Source: VAZQ01 sp963739175 (GTDB lineage: Bacteria > Pseudomonadota > Alphaproteobacteria > Rhizobiales > Xanthobacteraceae). From it: 64,000 nucleotides of DNA. This document shows positions 8,145 through 16,465 of the stretch, piece after piece. Made by a program: the position numbers and the translations under genes. Below the pieces are notes generated by a model. The model was not told where the DNA came from, ran no database searches, and worked only from the letters and a program-made list of their open reading frames with translations. The first letter of the stretch is position 1. Each line of letters begins with the position of its first letter. Location of the stretch: positions 868,001-932,000 of the forward strand of contig CAVTZH010000001.1 in NCBI GenBank assembly GCA_963739175.1, read 5' to 3'.

Positions 8145-9356
8145 ATGTTGAATAGCGTATCGACCGCAACAAGCGCCACCGACCAAGCGCGGCGCAGTGT
8201 GGAGCTCATCGAGGCGGCGCGCGGCCTGGTGCCGATGATCGCGGCGGCCGCCGGCCGGATCGAGAAGGAGCGGGAAATTCCCGCCGAGGTGATCGAGGCG
8301 ATGCATGCGGCGCGGCTGTTCCGCATGCTGATCCCGGCCAGCATCGGCGGCGAGGAAGTCGAGCCCGCGACCTTCTTCCATGTGATGGAGGCGATCGCCA
8401 GCGCCGACGCCAGCCTCGCCTGGTGTCTCGGTCAGAACTCCGGCGTGTCGATGGGGGCCGCCTATCTCGACCCGAAAGTTGCCCGTGAAATGTTCGGCGA
8501 CGCCCGCGCGGCGGTCGCGACCGGCGCGCCCTCGGCCGGCGCCAAGGCGATCGTCACCGACGGCGGCTATCGCGTGACCGGGCACTGGAAGTTCGCCAGC
8601 GGCAGCCGGCATTCGCAATGGCTGGGCGGCCACACCACCGTCTGCGAACCGGACGGCAAGCCACGACTCGGTCCGAACGGCAAACCGCTTGAACAGAGGA
8701 CCATGTTCTTTGAAAAATCGAAGGCGAAGGTCACCGACACCTGGCAGGTGATCGGGCTGCGCGGCACCGGCAGCGACGACTACGAGGTCAATGACCTGTT
8801 CGTGCCGGAGGCCTACAGCTACACCCGCGAGTCCGACGCCGACCGGCGCGAGACCGGGCCGCTCTATCGCTTTTCGATCTTCAACATGTTCGGCATGGCG
8901 TTCTGCGCGGTGGCGCTTGGCATCGCGCGCAGCGTGCTCACCGATTTCATCGTGCTGGCGAAGGGCAAGACCCCGCACTCGCAGATCCAGCTGCTCGCCA
9001 ACAACAACTTCATCCAGATCAATATCGGCCTGTCGGACGCGAGGCTGAACGCCGCGCGCACCTATGTGCTCGACTACTACGCGCAGCTCTACGAGCAGGC
9101 CGCCTCCGGCAAGATCATCTCGTATGCGCAGCGCATCGCCGGGCGCGGCGTGACCTGCTTTGCGATCCAGCAGGCGCGCGAGGTGGTGGATTTCGTCTAT
9201 CACGCCGCCGGCGCGACCGCGGTGTTCGAATGCAACCCCTATGAACGGAGGTTCCGCGACCTGCACACGGTGACCCAGCAGAGCCAGGCGCACAACACGA
9301 ACTTCGAGGCGCTCGGCCAGTGGCTGCTCGGCATCGAGCCGGTACGGAAGTTGTAA
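8145..9356 (+). CDS. Acyl-CoA dehydrogenase-fold flavoprotein, probably a two-component monooxygenase
   Basis: 403 residues from the ATG at 8145; an upstream in-frame ATG at 8070 exists but lies across the divergent promoter region. The N-terminal helical region (VIEAMHAARLFRMLIPASIGG), the mid beta domain (GHWKFASGSRHSQW, QVIGLRGTGSDDYEV) and the C-terminal acyl-CoA-dehydrogenase type 2 domain (HAAGATAVFECNPYERRFRDLHTVTQQ) match flavin-dependent monooxygenases of the HsaA/HpaB-like group better than true acyl-CoA dehydrogenases. Such enzymes hydroxylate aromatic rings with FMNH2 or FADH2 from a separate reductase, and none is encoded nearby. It is divergent from the LigB-like gene. Confidence 0.8.
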   Translation: MLNSVSTATSATDQARRSVELIEAARGLVPMIAAAAGRIEKEREIPAEVIEAMHAARLFRMLIPASIGGEEVEPATFFHVMEAIASADASLAWCLGQNSGVSMGAAYLDPKVAREMFGDARAAVATGAPSAGAKAIVTDGGYRVTGHWKFASGSRHSQWLGGHTTVCEPDGKPRLGPNGKPLEQRTMFFEKSKAKVTDTWQVIGLRGTGSDDYEVNDLFVPEAYSYTRESDADRRETGPLYRFSIFNMFGMAFCAVALGIARSVLTDFIVLAKGKTPHSQIQLLANNNFIQINIGLSDARLNAARTYVLDYYAQLYEQAASGKIISYAQRIAGRGVTCFAIQQAREVVDFVYHAAGATAVFECNPYERRFRDLHTVTQQSQAHNTNFEALGQWLLGIEPVRKL

Positions 9357-9360
9357 ACAC

Positions 9361-10077
9361 ATGATCCGCGTGGCCTTCGTCATCGGCGACTATCCGCCCG
9401 CAGAGCGCAAGCTCCGCGAGGACACCGCCAAGAGCTTTTCGTCCGCCGAAGTCGAGGTCGGCATCATCTCGGTGACGCCTTCCCCGTTCGGCGGGCTCGG
9501 ACCGGCCGAGATCCAATTGGTCGCGCCGTATTTCCACGACGCCTTCATCCGCGCCGAGCAGGAAGGCTACGACGCCGTCGTGCCGCTCGGCACCCTCGAC
9601 CTCGGCGTCGATGGCGGCCGCTCGCTGGTCGACATCCCGGTGATCGGGCCGTGCGAAGCGATGTTCCACATTGCGGCGCAGCTCGGCGACCGCTTCGGCA
9701 TCATCTGCTACCACGAGAGCACACTGCCCCGGCAGATTACGCAAACGCGTATGTACGGGATGGAGAATTGGATCGCCGGCCGGCGTGCGTCCGGCTTCAA
9801 GCTCAAGGACATCGGCGCCAACAAGGACGCGATGAAGGCGAATTTCATCGCCGCCGGTCGTTCCCTGATCGACCAGGATGGCGCCGACGTCATCGTCGTG
9901 CACGGCATCACGCAATGCCCGGTGCACATGAAGCCGGACGAATTGACCAAAGAATGGGGCGTGCCGGTGGTCGAAGGGATCGGCGCGCCGATCCGGATGG
10001 CGGCGATGCTCGCGGGCCTGGGCCTGCGGCACAGCCGCAAACGCTGGCCGAAGTCGAACGCGCGGCCGAAGCTCTAG
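9361..10077 (+). CDS. Asp/Glu/hydantoin racemase family protein
   Basis: 238 residues, four bases after the preceding stop, so translationally coupled to it. The two-lobe racemase pattern is visible: DAVVPLGTLDLGVDGGRSLVDIPVIGPCEA in the first half and DVIVVHGITQCPVHM in the second. A Cys is present in the second motif (TQC), but the first has Thr/Leu instead, so the usual two-Cys racemase mechanism is doubtful. Substrate unknown. It is the second superfamily member in the cluster, after the maleate isomerase-like gene at 981. Confidence 0.72.
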   Translation: MIRVAFVIGDYPPAERKLREDTAKSFSSAEVEVGIISVTPSPFGGLGPAEIQLVAPYFHDAFIRAEQEGYDAVVPLGTLDLGVDGGRSLVDIPVIGPCEAMFHIAAQLGDRFGIICYHESTLPRQITQTRMYGMENWIAGRRASGFKLKDIGANKDAMKANFIAAGRSLIDQDGADVIVVHGITQCPVHMKPDELTKEWGVPVVEGIGAPIRMAAMLAGLGLRHSRKRWPKSNARPKL

Positions 10078-10205
10078 CTTCCGTACCGATCTCTCCCGCA
10101 CCCGCCTCAGGATGAGGGCGGAGTGGGTGCTGCGACATCAGCCCCGCTCGCGCGGCTTGGCGCACTGGACTATCCTCAAGGCCCAACAATTCAAGGGAGG
10201 ATTCC

Positions 10206-11234
10206 TTGCTGCACGCATTCAAAGCGGCGACGCGCCCTGCTCTGCTGGCCCTGATCGGGTGTGCGCTGGCGGCGCCGGCCGCGGCCCAGTCCTGGCTCGA
10301 CCAGAAGCTGCTCGCCGCGGCCAAGAAGGAAGGCGCGCCGGTCGTCTACGGCTCGATGAACGAGGAAGAGGCGCTGCCCTACTACAAGATCTTCACCGAC
10401 GCGACCGGCATCAAGGTCAGCTATGTGCGCACCTCCGACACCGGCGTGATGGGCCGCATCGCGGTCGAGTTCCGCGCCAAGCAGAACGTGTGGGACGTGG
10501 TGATGACGACGCCGGTCAACCGGCTCCCCGACGCGGCGCTGGCGCAGATCGATCCGCCGGAAGCCAAGGGGCTGATCCCGCAGGCGCGCGATCCCAACCG
10601 GCGCTGGTACGGCGTCTACGCGAACTACAACTCGCCCGCCTACAACACCAAGTTCGTCAAGCGCGAACAGCTGCCGAAGACCTACGAAGACTTCCTCAAG
10701 ATGAAGGAATGGCGCGGCAGGATCGCGATCGACAACGGCGACACCGAATGGCTGATGGCGATCTTCACGCATTATGGCGAGGAGAAGGGCCGCAAGCTGG
10801 TGCAGGACATCATCGCGAACCTGCAGCCGGTGGTGACCGAGGGACATCTCGCGCTCGCGCGTGCGGTCGGCTCCGGCGAGTATTGGGTCGCGCTCAACAA
10901 CTACACGAACCTGACGGTCAACGTGAAGCTCGCGGGCGCGCCCACCGACTACTGGGCGATGGACCCGGTGGCGCTGATCTTCGGCTCGGTCGGTGTCGCC
11001 GCCATGGCGCCGAATCCGAACGCAGCGCGGCTGCTCGCCAACTACGTGCTCAGCCGCGAAGCGCAGGCCCAGCTCACCAAGCGCGGACGGATTCCGACCC
11101 GGCCCGACACGCCGAGCAATCCGCCGGAGGTGAACGAGACGCTGCTGAAGCAGAAGATCATCACCGCCGTGCTCTCGGCCGCGGAGCAGAAGCGCTGGCA
11201 GGCGGAGTTCCAGAAACTGTTCCGCTCGAAGTGA
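10206..11234 (+). CDS. Extracellular solute-binding protein family 1 (iron/organic-type ABC binding protein)
   Basis: 342 residues starting at TTG (10206), supported by AAGGGAGGATTCC just upstream. The signal peptide ends near AAPAAAQSW. The mature part has family-1 features: APVVYGSMNEEEALPYYKIFTDATGI, WDVVMTTPVNRL, WYGVYANYNSPAYNTK, and a C-terminal NPNAARLLANYVLS. These proteins bind ferric iron, thiamine, polyamines or small organics in the periplasm. No permease genes follow. It is a fourth solute-binding protein for this cluster. Confidence 0.82.
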   Translation: MLHAFKAATRPALLALIGCALAAPAAAQSWLDQKLLAAAKKEGAPVVYGSMNEEEALPYYKIFTDATGIKVSYVRTSDTGVMGRIAVEFRAKQNVWDVVMTTPVNRLPDAALAQIDPPEAKGLIPQARDPNRRWYGVYANYNSPAYNTKFVKREQLPKTYEDFLKMKEWRGRIAIDNGDTEWLMAIFTHYGEEKGRKLVQDIIANLQPVVTEGHLALARAVGSGEYWVALNNYTNLTVNVKLAGAPTDYWAMDPVALIFGSVGVAAMAPNPNAARLLANYVLSREAQAQLTKRGRIPTRPDTPSNPPEVNETLLKQKIITAVLSAAEQKRWQAEFQKLFRSK

Positions 11235-11259
11235 GCGCCAGCGGCCGATCGCTTCGGGC

Positions 11260-11406
11260 ATGAAGCACGTCCCGACGATCGTCGCCGTCGTCGTACTCGT
11301 CGGCATGCTGGTGTGGCTCTATCTCTACGCGCCCTGCGGCGTGTTCTACTGGAACAACAGCAAGGACGTACCGGAGCGATGCCGCGCGGAGCTCGGGCGT
11401 GGCTAG
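11260..11406 (+). CDS. Small single-pass membrane protein, 48 residues
   Basis: ATG at 11260 to TAG at 11404-11406. MKHVPTIVAV is followed by a hydrophobic helix (VVVLVGMLVWLYLY) and a short polar tail with two Cys (APCGVFYWNN..., RCRAE). It starts 26 bases after the binding-protein stop and overlaps by four bases the stop of the converging methyltransferase gene. No family recognised. The helix and sensible codons support a real gene; the weak ribosome-binding site counts against it. Confidence 0.45.
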   Translation: MKHVPTIVAVVVLVGMLVWLYLYAPCGVFYWNNSKDVPERCRAELGRG

Positions 11407-12281
11407 CCCCGGCTGCGGATCACCGCTGGAATAGTAGCCGGCGACGTCCGCACCGCGCTCCAGCCCGTCATCGCGCCCGCCTCGACGCGCGGCACCATCT
11501 TGTCACCGTCTACCCGGCCGCGGAACAGCATCGGCTTGCCGCCATCGAGCGCGACCGTGAACTCGATCGTGTCGCCGCGCAGCGTCGCGTTCTGCAGCGG
11601 CACCGTGCGCCCGTTGACTGCGGCGGTGCCCTCGATCTTCTGGAACCGCTGTTGCAGTAAAATCGAGAGCCCCTGCGGGCCACCGGCGATCTCCCATTTG
11701 CCCGCCACCTGCGCGGGCACGTACCAGAGATAGACGGTGCGGTTCTCGATCTCCTCCTCGATGTCCGGCTTCCAGTCGTCGCCGATCGGAAAATCGTGCG
11801 CGACAATCCGGCTGCCGGGGCGCAGCTCGTTGATCAGGCGCGGTCGCAGTTTCTCGTTGGCCCAGACGAACAGATAGAGCCCGACCACCGTGGCGTCGCG
11901 CACCGAGGTCTTGAACAGGTCCTGCCGGCGGAACTCGACGCGGTCGGAGACGCCCGCGATCTTGGCGTTGGCGCGCGCCTCCGCGATCAGCTTGGGATTG
12001 ATGTCGACGCCGAAGCCGCGCGCGCCATAGCGCGCCGCCGCCGTGATCGGAATCCGGCCGTCGCCGGAACCGAGATCGAACACGTAGTCGTCCTTGGTGA
12101 CCTTGGCGACCTCGAGCATCTTGTCGACCACGCTCTGCGGCGTCGGCACATAGATGAGCGTCGGCTCGCTCTTCTTCATCCGCGGCTGCGCGGAAGTGCC
12201 GGACGGCAGCGCGCTCGCCAGAACCACCACGCCTGCGAGCGCAACCACGCTACACAGCACGCTACTCGATACTCGAACCAT
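11403..12281 (-). CDS. Exported class I SAM-dependent methyltransferase domain protein, copy 1
   Basis: 292 residues. The N-terminus is a clear signal sequence (VLCSVVALAGVVVLASALPS, then GTSAQ). The methyltransferase core follows: motif I VFDLGSGDGRIPITA (about residues 67-81), acidic loop GVDI, and RPGSRIVAHDFPIGDDWKPD. A C-terminal beta-rich domain of about 90 residues (GKWEIAGGPQGLSILLQQRF to the end) is not part of the catalytic fold. A paralogue of the same architecture lies at 22085. Methyltransferases normally need cytoplasmic SAM, so an export signal is unexpected. Target unknown. Its upstream region is duplicated in front of the next gene. Confidence 0.78.
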   Translation of the reverse strand: MVRVSSSVLCSVVALAGVVVLASALPSGTSAQPRMKKSEPTLIYVPTPQSVVDKMLEVAKVTKDDYVFDLGSGDGRIPITAAARYGARGFGVDINPKLIAEARANAKIAGVSDRVEFRRQDLFKTSVRDATVVGLYLFVWANEKLRPRLINELRPGSRIVAHDFPIGDDWKPDIEEEIENRTVYLWYVPAQVAGKWEIAGGPQGLSILLQQRFQKIEGTAAVNGRTVPLQNATLRGDTIEFTVALDGGKPMLFRGRVDGDKMVPRVEAGAMTGWSAVRTSPATIPAVIRSRG

Positions 12282-12372
12282 TAACTTCCCTCACCGTGAC
12301 CGAGCCATGTTTCAGGCCCAGGGCGGCGATTGCAAGGCAGGGAGCGTGCTTAAAATCGCGATTGGTTAGCGG
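12255..12372. repeat. Direct repeat of promoter and signal-peptide region, copy 1
   Basis: TACTCGATACT, CCTCACCGT, GCCATGTTTC, ATTGCAAGGCA and GCGATTGGTTAGC occur in the same order and near-same spacing here and at 12637-12757, about 380 bases away. The repeat covers the first codons and upstream region of the methyltransferase gene (minus strand). Confidence 0.7.
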
Positions 12373-12398
12373 CGCGGAGGGCGCCCCAGCGGCAATGG

Positions 12399-12668
12399 TT
12401 ACTGCAACGAGCACTGGCGGGGATGGCTCGGGCCGATGCTCGTGCAGGTCAGGACGCCATAGGGCGTGTTCGCACGCACGGTTTGCCCGCGCTGCAGGGC
12501 ATTCCGCGGCCAGAAACGCAGCGAATAGGCGTTCAGATCCGTGGGACGCGATTTTGCGGCGGCGCCCGTTTGCGCGGCGGCCGGAGAGGCGGTGAAAGCG
12601 GTTGCCGACGCGACCACGCCTGCGATCGCGAAGAAGCCGCGCAAGGTGGTACTCGATACTGGTGCCAT
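12399..12668 (-). CDS. Small exported protein of unknown function
   Basis: 89 residues with a convincing signal peptide (MAPVSSTTLRGFFAIAGVVA..., cleavage near SPAAAQTG) and a short mature part of about 55 residues containing two Cys (LTCTSIGP, RQCSLQ), which could form a disulfide in the periplasm. No family recognised. The first codons and 90 bases upstream resemble those of the methyltransferase gene at 12281, so the two may share regulation. Confidence 0.6.
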   Translation of the reverse strand: MAPVSSTTLRGFFAIAGVVASATAFTASPAAAQTGAAAKSRPTDLNAYSLRFWPRNALQRGQTVRANTPYGVLTCTSIGPSHPRQCSLQ

Positions 12669-12757
12669 CCGATGTCCTCACCGTTCAGTCGCCATGTTTC
12701 CGGTCCAGGCCGGACATTGCAAGGCACCGGCAAGCACAACGCCGCGATTGGTTAGCG
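12637..12757. repeat. Direct repeat of promoter and signal-peptide region, copy 2
   Basis: Second copy of the repeat described at 12255-12372. It precedes and overlaps the start of the small exported protein gene. Both copies keep CGCGATTGGTTAGC at the far end and the CTCACCG stretch next to the start codon. Confidence 0.7.
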
Positions 12758-12807
12758 AGCGCGCACACAACGAAAGAGGGCCCGACCGGTGTCGAGCCCT
12801 CTTCAAT

Positions 12808-12885
<78 letters not shown>

Positions 12886-13167
12886 TCAATTCGTATCCGT
12901 GCGGCGATTGAAGGCGCGGGAGCGATATTCCGTCCCGTGCCGCCGCTTATGTAGCAACAGCGTCACACAATGGAAAGAGCGGAACGGCACCTTTTTTCCC
13001 TGCAATCCCGGGTATTTGATCGCGGTTACCGGCCGCTTTCCGCCGCAGCGGGCTTGACCCGGCAATCGGGCATTGATTGAGATTTCCCCGAGGGATGGGG
13101 CGCCGGACCAAAAGTCCGGGACGGCCGGGGCGCCACGCGTCCGGGCCAAAGGGATCGGACTGAAATC
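12886..13167. other. Intergenic region between tRNA-fMet and tctA
   Basis: 282 bases with no convincing gene. It should hold the tRNA promoter (reading left) and the tctA promoter (reading right). A GC-rich imperfect palindrome with GGGGCGCC at both ends lies near 13096-13134, just before tctA. Confidence 0.4.
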
Positions 13168-14682
13168 ATGCTCGAGACCATGTTCAGCTCGCTCTACGCG
13201 ATGCTGACGTCCCCCCACATGATGGGGCTGATGCTGCTCGCGGTGGCGATCGGCCTGGTCGTCGGGGTGACCCCCGGCATCGGCGGGCGGCTCTCGATCG
13301 CGCTGGCGATCCCGTTCGTGTTCGGGATGGAGATGATCCCGGGTGCGGTGTTCCTGCTCACCATGCATGCGGTGAACGGCACCAGCGGGCAGATCTCCTC
13401 GATCATGTTCGGCGTGCCCGGCGACGGCGACGACGCCGCCACCACCATCGACGGCTATCCGATGGCCAAGAAGGGCGAGGCCGGCCGCGCGCTCGGCGCC
13501 AGCGTCACCGCCTCCGGCGTCGGCGGCATTATCGGCGCGATCGTGTTCGCGGTGATGATCCCGGTGCTCGAGCCGGTGGTGATGGCGTTCAGCCCGGCGG
13601 AATTCTTCCTGCTGGCGCTGCTCGGCATCACCTTCATCGCCTTCCTCGCCGGCCGCGAGCAGATCTTCAAGGGCCTGATCGTCGGGCTGTTCGGCATGAT
13701 GCTGGCGACCGTCGGCATGGACCCCTACACCGGTACGCCGCGCTTCGCCGGCGATTTCCTGTTTCTGTGGGACGGGCTCTCGCTGATCACCGCGGTGCTG
13801 GCGCTGTTCGCGATCCCGGAGATGATCGCGCTCGCGGTGAAGGGCGGATCGATCTCGACGGTGTCGATCGAGACCGCGAAATACTCCTACCGCCAGCTGT
13901 TCGAGGGCGTGATGGAGGTGCCGCGGCATTGGTGGCTGGCGCTGCGCACCTCGATCATCGGCGCCGTCGTCGGCATGATCCCGGGCCTCGGCTCCTCCGC
14001 CGCCGCCTGGTTCTGCTACGGCCACGCGGTACAGACCTCGAAGACGCCGGAGCGCTTCGGCAAGGGCGCGGTCGAAGGCGTGATCGCACCAGAGACCGGC
14101 AGCAACGCGCGCGAAGGCGGCGCCCTGCTCCCAACCTTGTTCTTCGGCATTCCGGCAAGCTCCGGCATGGCGGTGCTGATGGGCGCGTTCCTGATCCTCG
14201 GCATCCAGCCCGGCCCGACCATGATCACCGAGCGGCTCGACCTGGTGTGGACGCTGATCTGGGCGCTGGTGGTCGGCAACCTGATCGCGGTGACGTTCCT
14301 CCTTTTCATCATGCGCTGGGCGGTGCTGCTCACCTTCGTCAACGGCGCGGTGCTGGTGCCGTTCATCGTGGTGATGGCGGTGGTCGGCTCCTATGTGAGC
14401 GAGGGCCAGTGGCAGAATCTCGTGGTGCTGGTGGTGCTGAGCGTGATCGGCTACGGCCTCTTGCGCTTCAACTGGCCGCGCGCGCCGTTCGTGATCGGCA
14501 TTGTGCTCGGCAAGATCGCTGAGGAATCGCTGCACAAGGCACTGGAGCTGTGGGGGCTGCGCTTCTTCACGCGGCCGCTGTCGCTGATCCTGATCGGCCT
14601 GATCGTGCTCACCATCGCCTATGCGGTCTATCGCAACGTCAAGCCGCGCACCGCCAAAGAACAGCAGCCGGTGGCGTCATGA
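13168..14682 (+). CDS. tctA: Tripartite tricarboxylate transporter permease, large subunit TctA
   Basis: 504 residues and strongly hydrophobic, with about twelve membrane segments. The TctA signatures are visible: VTPGIGGRLSIALAIPFVFG near residue 33, the conserved SSIMFGVPGDGDDAATTIDG loop near 75-95, and PETGSNAREGGALLPTLFFG near 310. It is the large channel subunit that moves carboxylates handed over by a TctC protein, driven by an ion gradient. The stop overlaps the tctB start (ATGA), so the two are coupled. The order A-B-C-C differs from the classic C-B-A order. Confidence 0.93.
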   Translation: MLETMFSSLYAMLTSPHMMGLMLLAVAIGLVVGVTPGIGGRLSIALAIPFVFGMEMIPGAVFLLTMHAVNGTSGQISSIMFGVPGDGDDAATTIDGYPMAKKGEAGRALGASVTASGVGGIIGAIVFAVMIPVLEPVVMAFSPAEFFLLALLGITFIAFLAGREQIFKGLIVGLFGMMLATVGMDPYTGTPRFAGDFLFLWDGLSLITAVLALFAIPEMIALAVKGGSISTVSIETAKYSYRQLFEGVMEVPRHWWLALRTSIIGAVVGMIPGLGSSAAAWFCYGHAVQTSKTPERFGKGAVEGVIAPETGSNAREGGALLPTLFFGIPASSGMAVLMGAFLILGIQPGPTMITERLDLVWTLIWALVVGNLIAVTFLLFIMRWAVLLTFVNGAVLVPFIVVMAVVGSYVSEGQWQNLVVLVVLSVIGYGLLRFNWPRAPFVIGIVLGKIAEESLHKALELWGLRFFTRPLSLILIGLIVLTIAYAVYRNVKPRTAKEQQPVAS

Positions 14683-15246
14683 AATCGATCCCCGCGCCCA
14701 TGACGCTCTTGATGCTCGCGATCTTCACCGTGATGGTCGGCGTCGCCTCGACCTATCCGCCGGCAGCGCGCTTCATGCCGTTCACGGTCGGCATTCCGGC
14801 GATCGCGCTGTGCCTGCTTCAGCTCGCACTCGACCTCTACCGGCGCCGCCATCCGGAAGCCGAGGAAACCGGCGACGCGCTCAAGCAGGCGGAGGACCAG
14901 GTGGCGCGCATCGCTGGCCGCCGCGTGCAGTTCGACATGCCGTCGGAGAATGCGCTGTTCACCGAGAGCACCCACGACGAGCGGGAGCGCGTCCGCCGCG
15001 AGGTCATCGTCTGGGGCTACTTCCTCGGCCTGATCGCCGGCATCCTGCTGCTCGGCTTCCGCATCGCGGTACCGATCTTCCTGATCGCCTTCCTGCGGTT
15101 CCAGGCGGAAACCAGCTGGCGCAACGCGCTGATCTATGGCGGCCTTGGCGCGCTCGCCATGTACGTGCTGTTCGAAAAGGTGCTGAAGGTCTCGCTGCAC
15201 ACGGGCTTTCCTCACCGACTTCTTTGTCGCACGGCTTGTTTCTTAA
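14679..15246 (+). pseudogene. tctB: TctB small membrane subunit, frameshifted near the C-terminus
   Basis: ATG at 14679 overlaps the tctA stop. The protein has the TctB/DUF1468 plan: two N-terminal helices (TLLMLAIFTVMVGVAS, GIPAIALCLLQLAL), a charged cytoplasmic loop, then two helices (YFLGLIAGILLLGF, ALIYGGLGALAMYVL). The given frame runs past the expected end and joins in frame to tctC. Deleting one C in TTTCCTC at about 15210 restores the ending HTGFLTDFFVARLVS and a TAA at 15244-15246 (188 residues). The apparent tctB-tctC fusion is therefore most likely an artefact. Confidence 0.82.
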
Positions 15247-15317
15247 GCGCGGTTGCGCGGCAGTTTCGGGTGAATTACCTAACTTGCCGGGGGGCGAAGT
15301 TCGTGTTGGAGGTAACC

Positions 15318-16331
15318 ATGTCCAGTGCTGCATCAAGAACCGCAACGTGCCTGGCGCTTGCCGGTGGCTTGATGGCGGCCTCGATCGCGCAGCCGGCGCT
15401 GGCGCAGGGCGGCCCGGACTACTTCAAGGGCAAGACCGTCACCTATATCGTCGCAACCGCGGCCGGTGGCGGCTACGACCTCTACGGACGGCTGGTCGCG
15501 GAATATATGCAGCGCTACCTGCCGGGCTCGACCTTCGTGGTGCGGAACCTGCCGGGCGCCGGGCATCTGGTGGGAACCAACACGATCTTCGCCTCGCGCG
15601 CCGACGGCCTGACCATCGGCACCTTCAACACCGGCCTCATCTACAACCAGCTGGTCGGGCTGCCCGGCATCAAGTTCGACCTCACCAAGATGTCCTGGAT
15701 CGGCAAGGCCACCACCGAGCCACGCGCGGTCGTGATCGCGCAGCAGTCGCCGATCAAGACCTTCGCCGAATTGCAGTCCAGCAAGGAGCCGCTCAACTTC
15801 GCGACCTCGGGCGTCGGCAGCGCCAACTATGTCGAGACCACGATGCTGGCCTCGGCACTCAAGCTGCCGGCGAAAATCCTCACCGGCTACAACGGCAATG
15901 ACGATCAGCTGGCGATGCGCCGCGGCGAGATCGTCGGCACCATCGGCTCGCGCTCCTCGTTTGAACAGTTCGTGAAGAACGGCTACGGCCGCTTCGTCGC
16001 GCAGATCGGCGGCAAGGACACCGACGCGCCGCAGCTGCGCGACCTGGTCAAGGATCCGGCGGCGCTGTCGCTGATCGCGCTGGTGCAATCGCAGGGCGAC
16101 ATCGCGCGGCTCACCGCTGGCCCGCCCGGCATCCCGCCGGATGTGCTCGAAACGCTGCGCCAGGCCTATCGCAAAGCCCTTGACGACAAGGAGCTGCAGG
16201 AGAAAGCGGCGAAGCTCGAACGGCCGGTCGAGCCTGGCTACGGCGACGACGTGCTCAACGCCATCGTCACCGCGCTCAAGCAGCCGCCGGAGACCGTCGC
16301 GCTGCTGTCGCAGGCACTGAAGAAGAAGTAG
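15318..16331 (+). CDS. tctC: Tripartite tricarboxylate transporter receptor TctC, first of a tandem pair
   Basis: 337 residues from the ATG at 15318, which has an excellent site (TTGGAGGTAACC). Signal peptide to about residue 30 (ALAQGGPDY). Bug/TctC features: DYFKGKTVTYIVATAAGGGYD, RYLPGSTFVVRNLPGAGHLV, SRADGLTIGTFNTGLIYNQL, LRQAYRKALDD. It captures a carboxylate in the periplasm for TctAB, encoded just upstream. It is closely similar to the next gene along its whole length, so the pair arose by tandem duplication. Confidence 0.92.
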   Translation: MSSAASRTATCLALAGGLMAASIAQPALAQGGPDYFKGKTVTYIVATAAGGGYDLYGRLVAEYMQRYLPGSTFVVRNLPGAGHLVGTNTIFASRADGLTIGTFNTGLIYNQLVGLPGIKFDLTKMSWIGKATTEPRAVVIAQQSPIKTFAELQSSKEPLNFATSGVGSANYVETTMLASALKLPAKILTGYNGNDDQLAMRRGEIVGTIGSRSSFEQFVKNGYGRFVAQIGGKDTDAPQLRDLVKDPAALSLIALVQSQGDIARLTAGPPGIPPDVLETLRQAYRKALDDKELQEKAAKLERPVEPGYGDDVLNAIVTALKQPPETVALLSQALKKK

Positions 16332-16465
16332 CACCCGTCCGCCGGCAACCGGCGCGCGCGCTCCGCCCCGATCTGGGCCGGGACGGCGCCGAGATAAGCG
16401 AGTACCCTAAAGCTGACGCGCCCCCGTCCCACGGACGGGAGCGCGGCAGAGCAAGGGAGGTCGTG

